21,249 nucleotides of DNA from UBA3818 sp051881895 (lineage in GTDB: Bacteria; Bacillota; Clostridia; Oscillospirales; Ruminococcaceae), in the NCBI GenBank assembly GCA_051881895.1, contig JBJEQT010000019.1:1-21249 (forward strand), written 5' to 3'. Position 1 is the first letter of the stretch. The number at the start of each line of letters is the position of its first letter. This document shows positions 1 to 7,524 of this stretch, one piece after another. Under the pieces are notes generated by a model. That model was not told the origin of the DNA, ran no database searches, and saw only the letters and a program-made list of their open reading frames with translations. A program made the position numbers and the translations under genes.

Positions 1-45
1 ACTACATGACATTGTGATGCACCCTGGGATATTGAATTTTCCAAA

Positions 46-90
46 CTCCTAAGCGAAAGGCCGCGCGTTCGAATCGCGCCGGGCGCGCCA
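46..90 (+). tRNA. 3' half of tRNA-Arg(CCU), 5' half missing (attachment-site scar)
   Basis: Positions 46-52 give an anticodon loop CTCCTAA with anticodon CCT at 48-50, then the 3' anticodon-stem strand 53-57, variable region 58-62, a perfect 5-bp T stem (63-67 with 75-79) around TTCGAAT (68-74), the 3' acceptor strand CGGGCGC (80-86), discriminator G87 and encoded CCA (88-90). The 45 bases upstream hold no D-arm, no GCGCCCG acceptor strand, and the bases just before the loop (CCAAA) do not pair with GCGAA. So only the half from the anticodon loop onward is present. Tyrosine-recombinase elements commonly integrate in tRNA 3' halves and leave exactly such a fragment at one end. I infer that the element and the intact tRNA lie left of the window. 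A tRNA pseudogene is the alternative. Confidence 0.8.
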
Positions 91-209
91 GCCTATCAAC
101 AGTCATTGTGTGTGAACTTGTATCTGTTGCCTGGAAAGATGGTGTAACCCGCATTCACACGTGGGCGATTGTAAAGTGGGGATCGCTCCCCACCGCCATA
201 CCAATAGCA

Positions 210-254
210 AAAATAGCCACCACCCAGCTTTGACTGAGTGGTGGCTTTGCTTTG
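210..254. terminator. Bidirectional intrinsic terminator
   Basis: A perfect 8-bp stem GCCACCAC (216-223) / GTGGTGGC (238-245) with a 14-nt loop. On the minus strand it is followed by a U-rich run (plus-strand A-run before 216), so it ends the c-di-GMP gene that stops at 295. On the plus strand it is followed by TTTGCTTT and could also stop transcription coming from the left. Confidence 0.75.
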
Positions 255-294
255 TCCGTTATTCGAATAGCTGCTCCAGCTGCTGCGGCTTTTT

Positions 295-2883
295 CTACTC
301 TTCCCACAGGCAGCATCTTCCTTTACCTGCCTGTTTGGCCTTGTACAAAGCCTTATCCGCCTGTTCGATCAATTGTGCCGAAGGTTTGTCGTCCTCTCTG
401 CACAGGGCAATCCCGCCGGAGCAGCCGGCACGAATCCCCTCTGCTTGAAAGAAGCGATTTACTCCCTCGCAAATTTCGGCGCCCTTTCGCAGGATGGCAT
501 TTTCAGAGCTGATGTGGCGGAGAATCACGACAAATTCGTCTCCACCGTAACGGCACAGGATGTCCCCGTCCCGGGTTTGCTGGCGCAGCAGCCCGCTGAA
601 AGCCCGAATCATTTCATCGCCTTTTTCATGTCCATACTGGTCGTTGACCTTTTTCAAATTATCCAGATCAAACAGGTACATCGCCAATGGCAGATCTTCC
701 TGGCGCAATGTATCGATAGCGGTGTAAAATCCCCGCCGGTTCAGCAGCCCGGTCAGATAATCCTGGCACGCTTCATTTTTCAGCGTTCTCTCTCGTTCCT
801 GAGATGACGCCAGGCTTAACAGATGGCGCACCCTCCTTTTTAAATCAACCAGCGGATGCCGCTTGCAGAGGAAATCATCCGTATCCAGCTGCATCCATAC
901 CTCCTCCGCGCCTTCTGCCTGCGGCAACGTTGCAAGCGAGGGGATATGCCAGAGCATGGGGTCTCTGCGCATAAAGGACAACAGCGACAATGCGCCCTGG
1001 TCCGGAAGGGCCGCGCTCACAATGACCGCTGAAATCGGGTCTTGCCTGTCTTTTTTGATGCAGTCAATCGCCTGCTCCGCATCGGAGGCCTCTATCATCT
1101 GATACTCGTTTTTGAAAAGCTCGCAAACCCTTTTGCGATATTCTTCATTCTCATCCGCGATCAGTATTTTGCGCATACCGTCTTGATCCTGCCATTGTTC
1201 CGGGAAAGAAACCGGCTGCTCCGAAACAGGCGCTTTCATCAGCTCCTCAAATTCTCCGCCGGGCATGGGTTTGGAGAAGAAATATCCCTGCGCATAATCG
1301 CAGCCGATCTCGCGCAGGCGTTCCAGCTGTTCTCTGGTTTCCACGCCTTCCGCGACTACACTCAGATTCAGCCAGTGGCCAAGCCCAACGATAAAGCGCA
1401 GGATTCCCTGCTCCATCGGCTTCGCAGTTTCGCTTTGAATGAATTTCATATCCAACTTTAAAACATCCAGCTTCATCTGATTGAGCATATTTAAAGAAGA
1501 ATACCCGCTTCCGAAATCGTCCATTTCAATGATAAAGCCCATCTTTCGCAGCTGGTCAACCGTTCCGATAATCTGGCTGGGATTCTCCGTATACGCGCTT
1601 TCGGTCAATTCCAGATGAAGCTGCTTTGGCTCCAAGCCGTATTTGTCGACGATTTTTAAAAGGGTCTGCGCCAAATCGGACTGATAAATGTCTGACCGGG
1701 ATACGTTAACCGATACCGGCAGCGCCGGATATCCCTTTTCGTTCCAGGTTTTCATCAGGGCGCAAGCCTGCTCCCAGACATACTGATCCAGCCGGGTGAT
1801 AAATCCGTTTTTCTCAAACAGGGGAATAAACTCCCCCGGGGAAAGGAATCCCCAAGTCGGATGGTTCCAGCGCACCAGCGCTTCCGCGCCCGCCAAACGG
1901 TCATCGTGCAGATTGTACTTTGGCTGCAGGTAAACGACGAACTGCCCTTCGTCCAGCGCCGTTTCCATGGCTTTCGTGATTGCCTGTTCCCGCAAAAGCT
2001 TACCGCGCAAAGCATCGTCGTATACCGCGAAATACCGGTTATACTGCCCTTTTATACTGTCCACCGCCAACAGCGCCCGGTCGCACATCTGCTCCACCGG
2101 GACAGAACGGTCGGTGATCTCATAGATGCCCCATTTCATAATCAGGTTTTGGGCATAAGCGGCATTGCCGTTTTGTTTTTCACAGGCAAAGGCCATCCGG
2201 TCGGCACGCTCCCGCCGCTTTTCCTGCAGGCACAGAAAACGGTCCGCGCCGAATCGGCCGCAGATTCCGTCCCCGCCAACCTGCTTCTGAAGGACATCCG
2301 CGATATTTTTAAGAACCCGGTCCCCTTCCGCCGCACCGAACGCATCGTTAAACAGCTTGAAATTTTCAATATTGGAACTCACGATGGCATACTCTTGTTC
2401 CGGGTTTTCCCGAAGGATCTCCTTTACTTTCTGATAGAAGAACTCCTTGCTGTAAAGGCCGGTAAGCCGGTCGTACTGAAACTGATTGACAATCGCGGCT
2501 GTCTCCCGGAGGTTGATAATGCTGGCCATCCGGTGCAGGATCACCTGCGGGCGATAGGGCTTCGACACGAAATCCGTAGCGCCATGTGACAAAGCGGCTA
2601 CCTCATCCGCCTCGCTGTCGCTTTGTGTCATAACAATAACCGGGATCAGCGAGAGTTCGTCGTCCGATTTGATTTTGTCCAAAAAAGCAAACCCGTCCAT
2701 CACCGGCATCTGCACATCCAGCAGGATCAAGGCGATATCGTCCTTATTTCGGTGCAAAATATCCAGACCTTCCAGCCCGTTTTCCGCTTCCAAGACACGG
2801 TACTGGTCCGACAGGATCTCTGTTAACATTTCACGATTGATCCAATTATCTTCTACGACCAGTATCTGTTTTTTCGGCTTCAT
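295..2883 (-). CDS. REC-GGDEF-EAL-REC-GGDEF cyclic-di-GMP signalling protein
   Basis: An 862-residue cytosolic protein without membrane segments. Domains in order: a receiver domain (about 1-125) with acidic pair E11/D12, phospho-acceptor D56, T86 and K108; a degenerate GGDEF domain (about 136-290) with GADRF at 212-216 in place of the signature; an EAL phosphodiesterase domain (about 300-545) that keeps E334-A335-L336, N393, the ELTES motif at 425-429, D455-D456, K476 and E512; a second receiver-like domain (about 571-690) whose phospho-acceptor aspartate is gone; and a C-terminal GGDEF domain (about 705-858) with intact GGDEF at 780-784 and an RxxD inhibition site at 771-774. Both c-di-GMP synthesis and hydrolysis look possible, presumably switched by phosphorylation of D56. 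ATG follows AGAGGGG by about 7 nt. It lies 87 bp behind the HPt gene, probably in one operon. The phosphodonor kinase is not in the window. Confidence 0.93.
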   Translation of the reverse strand: MKPKKQILVVEDNWINREMLTEILSDQYRVLEAENGLEGLDILHRNKDDIALILLDVQMPVMDGFAFLDKIKSDDELSLIPVIVMTQSDSEADEVAALSHGATDFVSKPYRPQVILHRMASIINLRETAAIVNQFQYDRLTGLYSKEFFYQKVKEILRENPEQEYAIVSSNIENFKLFNDAFGAAEGDRVLKNIADVLQKQVGGDGICGRFGADRFLCLQEKRRERADRMAFACEKQNGNAAYAQNLIMKWGIYEITDRSVPVEQMCDRALLAVDSIKGQYNRYFAVYDDALRGKLLREQAITKAMETALDEGQFVVYLQPKYNLHDDRLAGAEALVRWNHPTWGFLSPGEFIPLFEKNGFITRLDQYVWEQACALMKTWNEKGYPALPVSVNVSRSDIYQSDLAQTLLKIVDKYGLEPKQLHLELTESAYTENPSQIIGTVDQLRKMGFIIEMDDFGSGYSSLNMLNQMKLDVLKLDMKFIQSETAKPMEQGILRFIVGLGHWLNLSVVAEGVETREQLERLREIGCDYAQGYFFSKPMPGGEFEELMKAPVSEQPVSFPEQWQDQDGMRKILIADENEEYRKRVCELFKNEYQMIEASDAEQAIDCIKKDRQDPISAVIVSAALPDQGALSLLSFMRRDPMLWHIPSLATLPQAEGAEEVWMQLDTDDFLCKRHPLVDLKRRVRHLLSLASSQERERTLKNEACQDYLTGLLNRRGFYTAIDTLRQEDLPLAMYLFDLDNLKKVNDQYGHEKGDEMIRAFSGLLRQQTRDGDILCRYGGDEFVVILRHISSENAILRKGAEICEGVNRFFQAEGIRAGCSGGIALCREDDKPSAQLIEQADKALYKAKQAGKGRCCLWEE

Positions 2884-2970
2884 CTGTCTACCCCTCTTTT
2901 ATCTGTCTTTTTGCTCTTACGTCTGCCGCCTTTTTCCGCTGCACAAAATCTTCTGGCAGCCAAACCTACA

Positions 2971-3336
2971 TCACTCTTTGTCCAGATAGGTCCGGACAGC
3001 GAGAACCGTTGCCTGGTAATCACGCTGTACGGTCTTTTGCAGTTGGAACGCCTTGTCCGAGATGGCTGCCGCTCCCAGACGCAGCTCTTCTGTTAAAAGA
3101 GAAACCGATTCCAAAAGGCGGGTAAAGCTCAAATTCGCACATACCCCTTTTAAGGTGTGCGCCGCACGGAAAGCTTCTTCGCGATTTCCGGCTTCCATCT
3201 CCCGGCAAAGCGTTTCAAAGCTTTTATCTTCTAAAAATTTACCAATGAATTTTTCAATCAAACAAAGACCGGGAAGGCGTGTGTTCACCTCAGCGTAATT
3301 ACCGCCCAACTTTTGATAACACTCCTCAATGGTCAT
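2971..3336 (-). CDS. HPt domain phosphotransfer protein
   Basis: A 121-residue single-domain protein. The motif AAHTLKG places the phosphorylatable histidine at H60, in the typical four-helix HPt context (acidic helix before, A-N-L-S after). HPt proteins relay phosphoryl groups between a hybrid kinase's receiver and a second receiver. The next gene in the same direction begins with an intact receiver domain, which makes it the obvious partner (inference). The start is set by AAGGAGG seven bases before ATG at 3336. The frame stays open upstream to 3642, but that stretch has no ribosome site and its Pro/Arg-rich translation looks non-coding. Confidence 0.88.
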   Translation of the reverse strand: MTIEECYQKLGGNYAEVNTRLPGLCLIEKFIGKFLEDKSFETLCREMEAGNREEAFRAAHTLKGVCANLSFTRLLESVSLLTEELRLGAAAISDKAFQLQKTVQRDYQATVLAVRTYLDKE

Positions 3337-3838
3337 ACCTTTTCCTCCTTGTTTGTTTCGCATGACGACAGACAGTGCTTGCCGCAAAAGCCGCTGCCCT
3401 TGTGTGCGATGCTGTGGTACTGATCCGCGCCTTTGGTCCGCCGCCGGCGCAAGGGGAAATGACCCGGCGGATTCCCACTTCTCACACCCGGGCCGGTAAA
3501 ACACGCCGAAAACGCCCTGCCGGATAACTGGAGGGCAGCGCTTTTCCCTTTCGCGCAAACCATATGCCGTTTTCACAATCCGGCTTTCTTGTCGACTGCT
3601 CCGGCTCAAAAAGGGATGTCGTGGAGTTTTGTCATTTATCATTACAAAAGTAAATCAAAATGACAAAATAATATCGCATTTTTCCCCAATATATGTTATA
3701 ATAATACTAAAAATAGTCATAAAAATCAATACATAATAAAATATTCGTCATTTAAATTTACTTTTGATACTTCTGCTTTCAACACACAGGAACTCCCTGT
3801 TTTCTATCTTCCGGAAATGAAAGGCGGGTCGTTTTACC
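3337..3838. other. Divergent intergenic region: GC-rich leader plus AT-rich promoter zone
   Basis: About 500 bp without a supported gene between the HPt gene (minus) and the HTH regulator (plus). The part 3337-3600 is GC-rich with several short G/C hairpins and would be a long 5' leader of the HPt transcript; I could not match it to a riboswitch class I know. The part 3631-3770 is strongly AT-rich, holds a TATAAT-like hexamer on the plus strand (3697-3702) without a convincing -35, and carries an imperfect inverted repeat described separately. Confidence 0.6.
3644..3767. repeat. 24-nt imperfect inverted repeat bounding a 124-bp AT-rich segment
   Basis: The arm 3644-3667 and the reverse complement of 3744-3767 match at 20 of 24 positions by eye; the shared core includes CAAAAGTAAAT and AAATGAC. 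A further copy of the GTCATTT half lies at 3631-3637. The repeat sits in the middle of the divergent promoter zone. It may be paired operator sites for the adjacent HTH regulator, a long-range hairpin, or the ends of a tiny MITE-like element. No target duplication was evident. Confidence 0.6.
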
Positions 3839-5350
3839 ATGCTATTTGCTGAAAAATTATCTTTTTTGATTCATCTTACAAGAACCACCAATAAAGAACT
3901 TGCTGCAGAATTATCGGTCGACCCCTCGCTGATCAGCCTGATGCGCACCGGAAAGCGCAAACTCTTCAAAGACCCTGCTCAAACAAAAAAAATGGCTTCT
4001 TTCTTTGCCAAGCGCTGTCCCGCGGCATTTCAGCGGCAAGCTTTGTCGGAAATGCTGGGCCAATCGGCAATCAGCTCCAGCATGCCCACAGAATTGCTTG
4101 CGGAATGTCTGGGAAAATGGCTGCAGGGGGATAGCAATTTTGTTGGTACCCTTTTGTCGGGCATTCAATCCCTGCCGGCAGAAATCCCGGATATTCCATT
4201 GTCCATGCCCGCTCCTGTCCCGGCTCCGAAGAATCAAACCCGGTTTTTTTACGGGGAGGAGGGACGGCGGGAAGCCATGTATCAAGTGATGCAGGAGATG
4301 CAAAGCATGCCGGTTCCGGGAGATGTTCTGACCGTTATAGACGATAACCTGGAGTGGCTTCTGTCCGACTATTCTTTAACCAAAAAGATCCGCGCCGCTC
4401 TTACGGAGGTAATGGACCGCGGATTTACTTTCTATCAGATCATGCCTCCGCTTAATTTTATCAACCGCTATGCCGAGTCTTTGCAGTTTTGGCTTCCTAT
4501 GTACGCCACCGGACGAATGAAAGTATATTACTATCCCCGCCTTCGCGGGAACCTGTACCGCCATTCCATTATCGTTGTTCCGGGACGATGCGTCCAATAC
4601 GCGGCGGCCGTGGGGGTAGGAAGCACCAGCGATATCACCATGTTCTCCACCGATTTACAGCTGGTAACCGCCTTTGAAAAACAATTTCAGGAACATCTTT
4701 CCCTTTGCCGCCCTTCCCTGACCGCTCATAAAAGCCCTGCAGGCTTTGCTCCCTGCTTTTCCGAATACTTTTCCACTCCGGGAGATATTATCCAATCGGT
4801 CAACACCCTGTCCGTCAACAGCATGCCCCGCGAGCTCCCGGAACGGTTCATACAAAAAGAAGATCCGTCCGGTGTGACGCCGATTTTCCAGCTCTGCCTG
4901 GAAGAGCTGCCCCATTTCGAAAAACATCTTCTCCAGCACCCGTATATCGACATGTGCCGCCTGGCTTCGGCCGAAGCGGTCCGCTCCGGGAAGGTCCCCA
5001 TCGCATCGCCCACCCAAATCCATGCCGGCCAGCCGTGCTATACGCCCGAAACCTACTCTCTCCATCTGAAAAATATCCTGCGGCTGATGGATCAATATGA
5101 AAATTATTCTTTCTTGCCGCTGCATGAGAAAGAATGCCCGGACTACAATCTGTTTACCGGGGAGGGGGAAATCGCGTTAATCGTTCGTACCGCTGAGCCT
5201 TTCATCATATTGGAAATCCGCCGGCCCGCTATGACCATCGCTTTCCAGGAATCCCTCCTCCGCAAAGCGGATTCGATTGGATACGGCGGCATTAACCGCG
5301 AAAAGATCCGTATGGAGCTGCGCTCTCTTATCCAGGAACTGGAAAGCTAA
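3839..5350 (+). CDS. Large HTH-domain regulator with an unrecognised C-terminal region
   Basis: A 503-residue soluble protein. Residues about 5-45 form an XRE-like helix-turn-helix; the segment NKELAAELSVDPSLISLMR at 18-36 reads as a clear scaffold and recognition helix. Residues about 110-135 are a Pro-rich linker. The remaining ~370 residues have no motif I can name; the stretch from about 160 to 290, with alternating beta-like segments, faintly resembles PLD-like sensor domains fused to regulators, but this is a guess. ATG at 3839 is preceded by AAAGGCGGG about 11 bases upstream, slightly far. It is transcribed away from the c-di-GMP operon across an inverted repeat it might bind (inference). 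A transcriptional role rests only on the HTH. Confidence 0.75.
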   Translation: MLFAEKLSFLIHLTRTTNKELAAELSVDPSLISLMRTGKRKLFKDPAQTKKMASFFAKRCPAAFQRQALSEMLGQSAISSSMPTELLAECLGKWLQGDSNFVGTLLSGIQSLPAEIPDIPLSMPAPVPAPKNQTRFFYGEEGRREAMYQVMQEMQSMPVPGDVLTVIDDNLEWLLSDYSLTKKIRAALTEVMDRGFTFYQIMPPLNFINRYAESLQFWLPMYATGRMKVYYYPRLRGNLYRHSIIVVPGRCVQYAAAVGVGSTSDITMFSTDLQLVTAFEKQFQEHLSLCRPSLTAHKSPAGFAPCFSEYFSTPGDIIQSVNTLSVNSMPRELPERFIQKEDPSGVTPIFQLCLEELPHFEKHLLQHPYIDMCRLASAEAVRSGKVPIASPTQIHAGQPCYTPETYSLHLKNILRLMDQYENYSFLPLHEKECPDYNLFTGEGEIALIVRTAEPFIILEIRRPAMTIAFQESLLRKADSIGYGGINREKIRMELRSLIQELES

Positions 5351-5549
5351 GAGGAAACGCCGCGGTCAAAACGTCACATGCCTGTACAAAACATTTGGCT
5401 TTCCGCAGGAATCTGTCCTCCCCTTGACCGCATTCTTCTGCCGCAAATTTGCCGGCGCGGCTGCTCTTTTCTTTCCGAAAAGAGCAGAAAAAAGCAGGAA
5501 TCATCCGTTTTTTTCCGGTATCCTAGAAGTACCGAAAGGAGCAAAACAT
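5351..5549 (+). other. Leader of the AraC-type gene with a strong hairpin
   Basis: This gap contains a perfect 11-bp stem CTGCTCTTTTC (5461-5471) / GAAAAGAGCAG (5477-5487) with a TTTCC loop. It is followed by an A-run on the plus strand, and no U-run follows on the minus strand, so it is not a standard intrinsic terminator. It may be an mRNA-leader structure of the AraC-type gene. No convincing promoter hexamers were found. Confidence 0.5.
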
Positions 5550-6431
5550 ATGGATTGGATATGCGGTATTCAGCGGGGAATCGATTATATGGAAGCGCAC
5601 CTCACCGAAAAGCTGGACTATCAGGATATTGCCCGGCAGGCTTATTCCTCTGTTTTCCAGTTCCAGCGGGTATTCAGCCTTTTGTGCGGATATACCGTTG
5701 GCGAATATATTCGGGCAAGGCGGCTCACTCTGGCCAGCTGTGATCTTGCCGCCAAAGGTGCAAAGGTCATCGACATCGCGCTGAAATACGGGTACGACAG
5801 TCCGGAAAGTTTCACCCGCGCTTTCGTCCGCTTTCACGGGATCACGCCGTCGCAAGCGAAAAAAAGCGGCGCGAAGCTCAAAAGTTTTTCGCGCCTGACG
5901 GTAAAACTACGATTGGAGGGTGGCAGCATGATGGATTATAAACTGGAAAAGCGCCCCGCGTTCAAAATCGTGGGGAAAAGGAAAAGGATTTCCACCGCAG
6001 AGCAGGAACAGCAAAACGCCATCCCGGCATTTTGGGATCAGGCCCAGGCCGACGGCACATTGCAATATCTGCACAGCGCAGGCAACGGTACGCTTTTGGG
6101 CATCTGCCGGGAAACGCTTGCGGAGGAAAAAGCGTTCGCCTATGTCATCGGTACATGGTACGACGGGAAAAGCGCCGTGCCCGAAACGATGCAAATCGAT
6201 GAAATTCCCGCCCGGACCTGGGTGCGATTTCGCTGCAAGGGTGCGATGCCGCAGGCGATCCAGCAATTGTGGAGCAAAATCTACGCCGAATTTTTCCCGG
6301 CGTCGGAGTATGAACCGGACGGCAGTTTTGACATGGAGGTCTATCCGGACGGAGACATGGATTCTCCGGACTATGAAAGCGAAATATGGGTGCCGGTTCA
6401 AAAAAGAGAGGATGCTGATACCGTCAGATAA
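5550..6431 (+). CDS. AraC-family regulator with GyrI-like effector-binding domain
   Basis: A 293-residue protein. The N-terminal ~110 residues hold two AraC-type helix-turn-helices (about 24-45 and 73-97), including the conserved pattern IALKYGYDSPESFTRAF followed by G-x-TPSQ. Residues about 128-288 form a GyrI/AraC_E_bind-like small-molecule domain, starting YKLEKRPAFKIVGKRKR and ending in a run rich in acidic residues and an EIWVPV strand. Proteins of this layout usually sense amphipathic drugs or metabolites and activate an efflux or detoxification gene; the ligand cannot be read here. The start is ATG at 5550, eight bases after GAAAGGAG; the open frame reaches back to 5277 into the previous gene but that part is unsupported. 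Confidence 0.9.
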   Translation: MDWICGIQRGIDYMEAHLTEKLDYQDIARQAYSSVFQFQRVFSLLCGYTVGEYIRARRLTLASCDLAAKGAKVIDIALKYGYDSPESFTRAFVRFHGITPSQAKKSGAKLKSFSRLTVKLRLEGGSMMDYKLEKRPAFKIVGKRKRISTAEQEQQNAIPAFWDQAQADGTLQYLHSAGNGTLLGICRETLAEEKAFAYVIGTWYDGKSAVPETMQIDEIPARTWVRFRCKGAMPQAIQQLWSKIYAEFFPASEYEPDGSFDMEVYPDGDMDSPDYESEIWVPVQKREDADTVR

Positions 6432-6441
6432 CCCTGGGCGG

Positions 6442-6478
6442 CAAAAAAGCCACAGTCTTTTTAGGCTGTGGCTTTTTC
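6442..6478. terminator. Bidirectional intrinsic terminator
   Basis: Stem AGCCACAG (6448-6455) / CTGTGGCT (6466-6473) with a 10-nt loop, U-run on the plus strand after 6473 and an A-run before 6448 that gives a U-run on the minus strand. It separates the convergent AraC-type gene and the hydrolase. Confidence 0.85.
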
Positions 6479-6512
6479 GATTCTTTTTTTGCAGCGGCCT
6501 ATTTGTCCGCCG

Positions 6513-7442
6513 CTAAATCCGCCGCTGCACCCAGGAAGCGATTCCGTCGAACACTTCTTTGTGGTTGGTTTCATTTAAAATCTCATGCCTTCCGCCGGGA
6601 TACAAACGAAGTGTTACATCAATATGCCCGGTTTGCTTGAACAATTCCTCCACCTTGCGTGGCCCCTCTCCGTAATTGCCCACCGGGTCCCCCTCACCGG
6701 AAATCAGCAGCAGCGGAAACGCTTTTGGAACCGCGCGGAACGTCTGCAATTCATTGGCCAGGCCGTACAGCGTAAACAGGTCGCGAAAGCCCGCCGCTGT
6801 AAACAAAAACGTACAATATGGGTCCGCGGCATACTGATCTACAATCTGCGTGCTGCGGGTCAGCCAGTCATATGGGGTCCTGCCTTCGAGTCCTCTGTTG
6901 TATCCGCCAAACGCCAGCTTTTGCAGAAAACGGCTGGGTTCTTTTCCTTTTCCCATCCGGCACAGGCCATCCGCCAGCGCCTTTCCGATCTTGGCGCCGG
7001 GGTTCGGTCCGCCTGTCCCCACGATGATCCCTCCGTCCAGCAAATCGCTGTACCGGGCCAAATAACAGCGGGCGATAAACGACCCCATGGAATGCCCCAG
7101 CAGGAAAACCGGCGTGCCGGGATACTGTTTTTTCAATTCCAGCGTGTGGGTATGCAGATCCTCGATCACCAGTTTCCATCCGTCTTTTTCCGCAAAATAC
7201 CCCAGTTCGCTGTCGCTGTTTACACTGGTCTTATGCCCCAGATGATCATGCCCGAAAACAGCGAATCCATGCTGCGTCATGGCATGTGCAAACGCTTCAT
7301 AGCGTCCGAAATACTCAGTCATGCCGTGGGACACCTGGATGATTGCCCGGCAGGGCTGCTCCGTGGGATACCAGCCTACTGCCTGGATGGTATGAACGCG
7401 ATCGGCGCTGGGGAAAGAAAAGGTCCTTTTTTCATCATACAT
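6513..7442 (-). CDS. Alpha/beta hydrolase, monoacylglycerol lipase/lysophospholipase-like
   Basis: A 309-residue cytosolic protein of the Hydrolase_4 (serine aminopeptidase S33) family. The nucleophile elbow GHSMGS puts the catalytic serine at S118; D252 (SGEGDPVG) and H286 (GGRHEI) complete the triad. The N-terminal HGMTEYFGRYEAFAHAM and GHDHLGHKTS motifs are typical of bacterial monoglyceride lipase/lysophospholipase-like proteins. The substrate is likely a glycerolipid or other ester, not proven. ATG at 7442 follows AAGGAG by about 10 bases. It lies behind the universal-stress gene but a terminator-like hairpin separates them, so it may have its own promoter, which I did not identify. Confidence 0.9.
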   Translation of the reverse strand: MYDEKRTFSFPSADRVHTIQAVGWYPTEQPCRAIIQVSHGMTEYFGRYEAFAHAMTQHGFAVFGHDHLGHKTSVNSDSELGYFAEKDGWKLVIEDLHTHTLELKKQYPGTPVFLLGHSMGSFIARCYLARYSDLLDGGIIVGTGGPNPGAKIGKALADGLCRMGKGKEPSRFLQKLAFGGYNRGLEGRTPYDWLTRSTQIVDQYAADPYCTFLFTAAGFRDLFTLYGLANELQTFRAVPKAFPLLLISGEGDPVGNYGEGPRKVEELFKQTGHIDVTLRLYPGGRHEILNETNHKEVFDGIASWVQRRI

Positions 7443-7486
7443 ATTCGGCCATCTCCTTTTTTCAAACCGTAATCAACCGGATACAG

Positions 7487-7517
7487 AAAAGGCGGCAAGC
7501 CTCTCACACCTGCCGCC
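7487..7517 (-). terminator. Intrinsic terminator after the universal-stress gene
   Basis: Stem GGCGGCA (7491-7497) / TGCCGCC (7511-7517); read on the minus strand the hairpin is followed by TTTTCTG. It lies directly after the stop codon at 7525. The U-run is short. Confidence 0.6.
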
Positions 7518-7524
7518 GGACATT

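Noticed and set aside
1..90. A group I intron splitting a tRNA-Arg(CCU) anticodon loop
   Set aside because: Such introns are known in bacterial tRNA-Arg(CCU), but the 45 visible upstream bases show no clear intron 3'-end structure and cannot be tested inside the window; an attachment-site scar is simpler.
3337..3600. A c-di-GMP or cobalamin riboswitch in the long leader of the c-di-GMP operon
   Set aside because: I looked for the conserved cores of both classes on the minus strand and found only scattered short resemblances, not the ordered set.
3337..3642. N-terminal extension of the HPt protein to an ATG at 3642
   Set aside because: The upstream ATG has no ribosome site and the translation is Pro/Arg-rich without any recognisable pattern, while AAGGAGG sits before the ATG at 3336.
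5277..5549. An N-terminal extension of the AraC-type regulator overlapping the previous gene
   Set aside because: It overlaps the end of the HTH regulator in another frame, runs through a hairpin, and lacks a ribosome site; GAAAGGAG marks the start at 5550.
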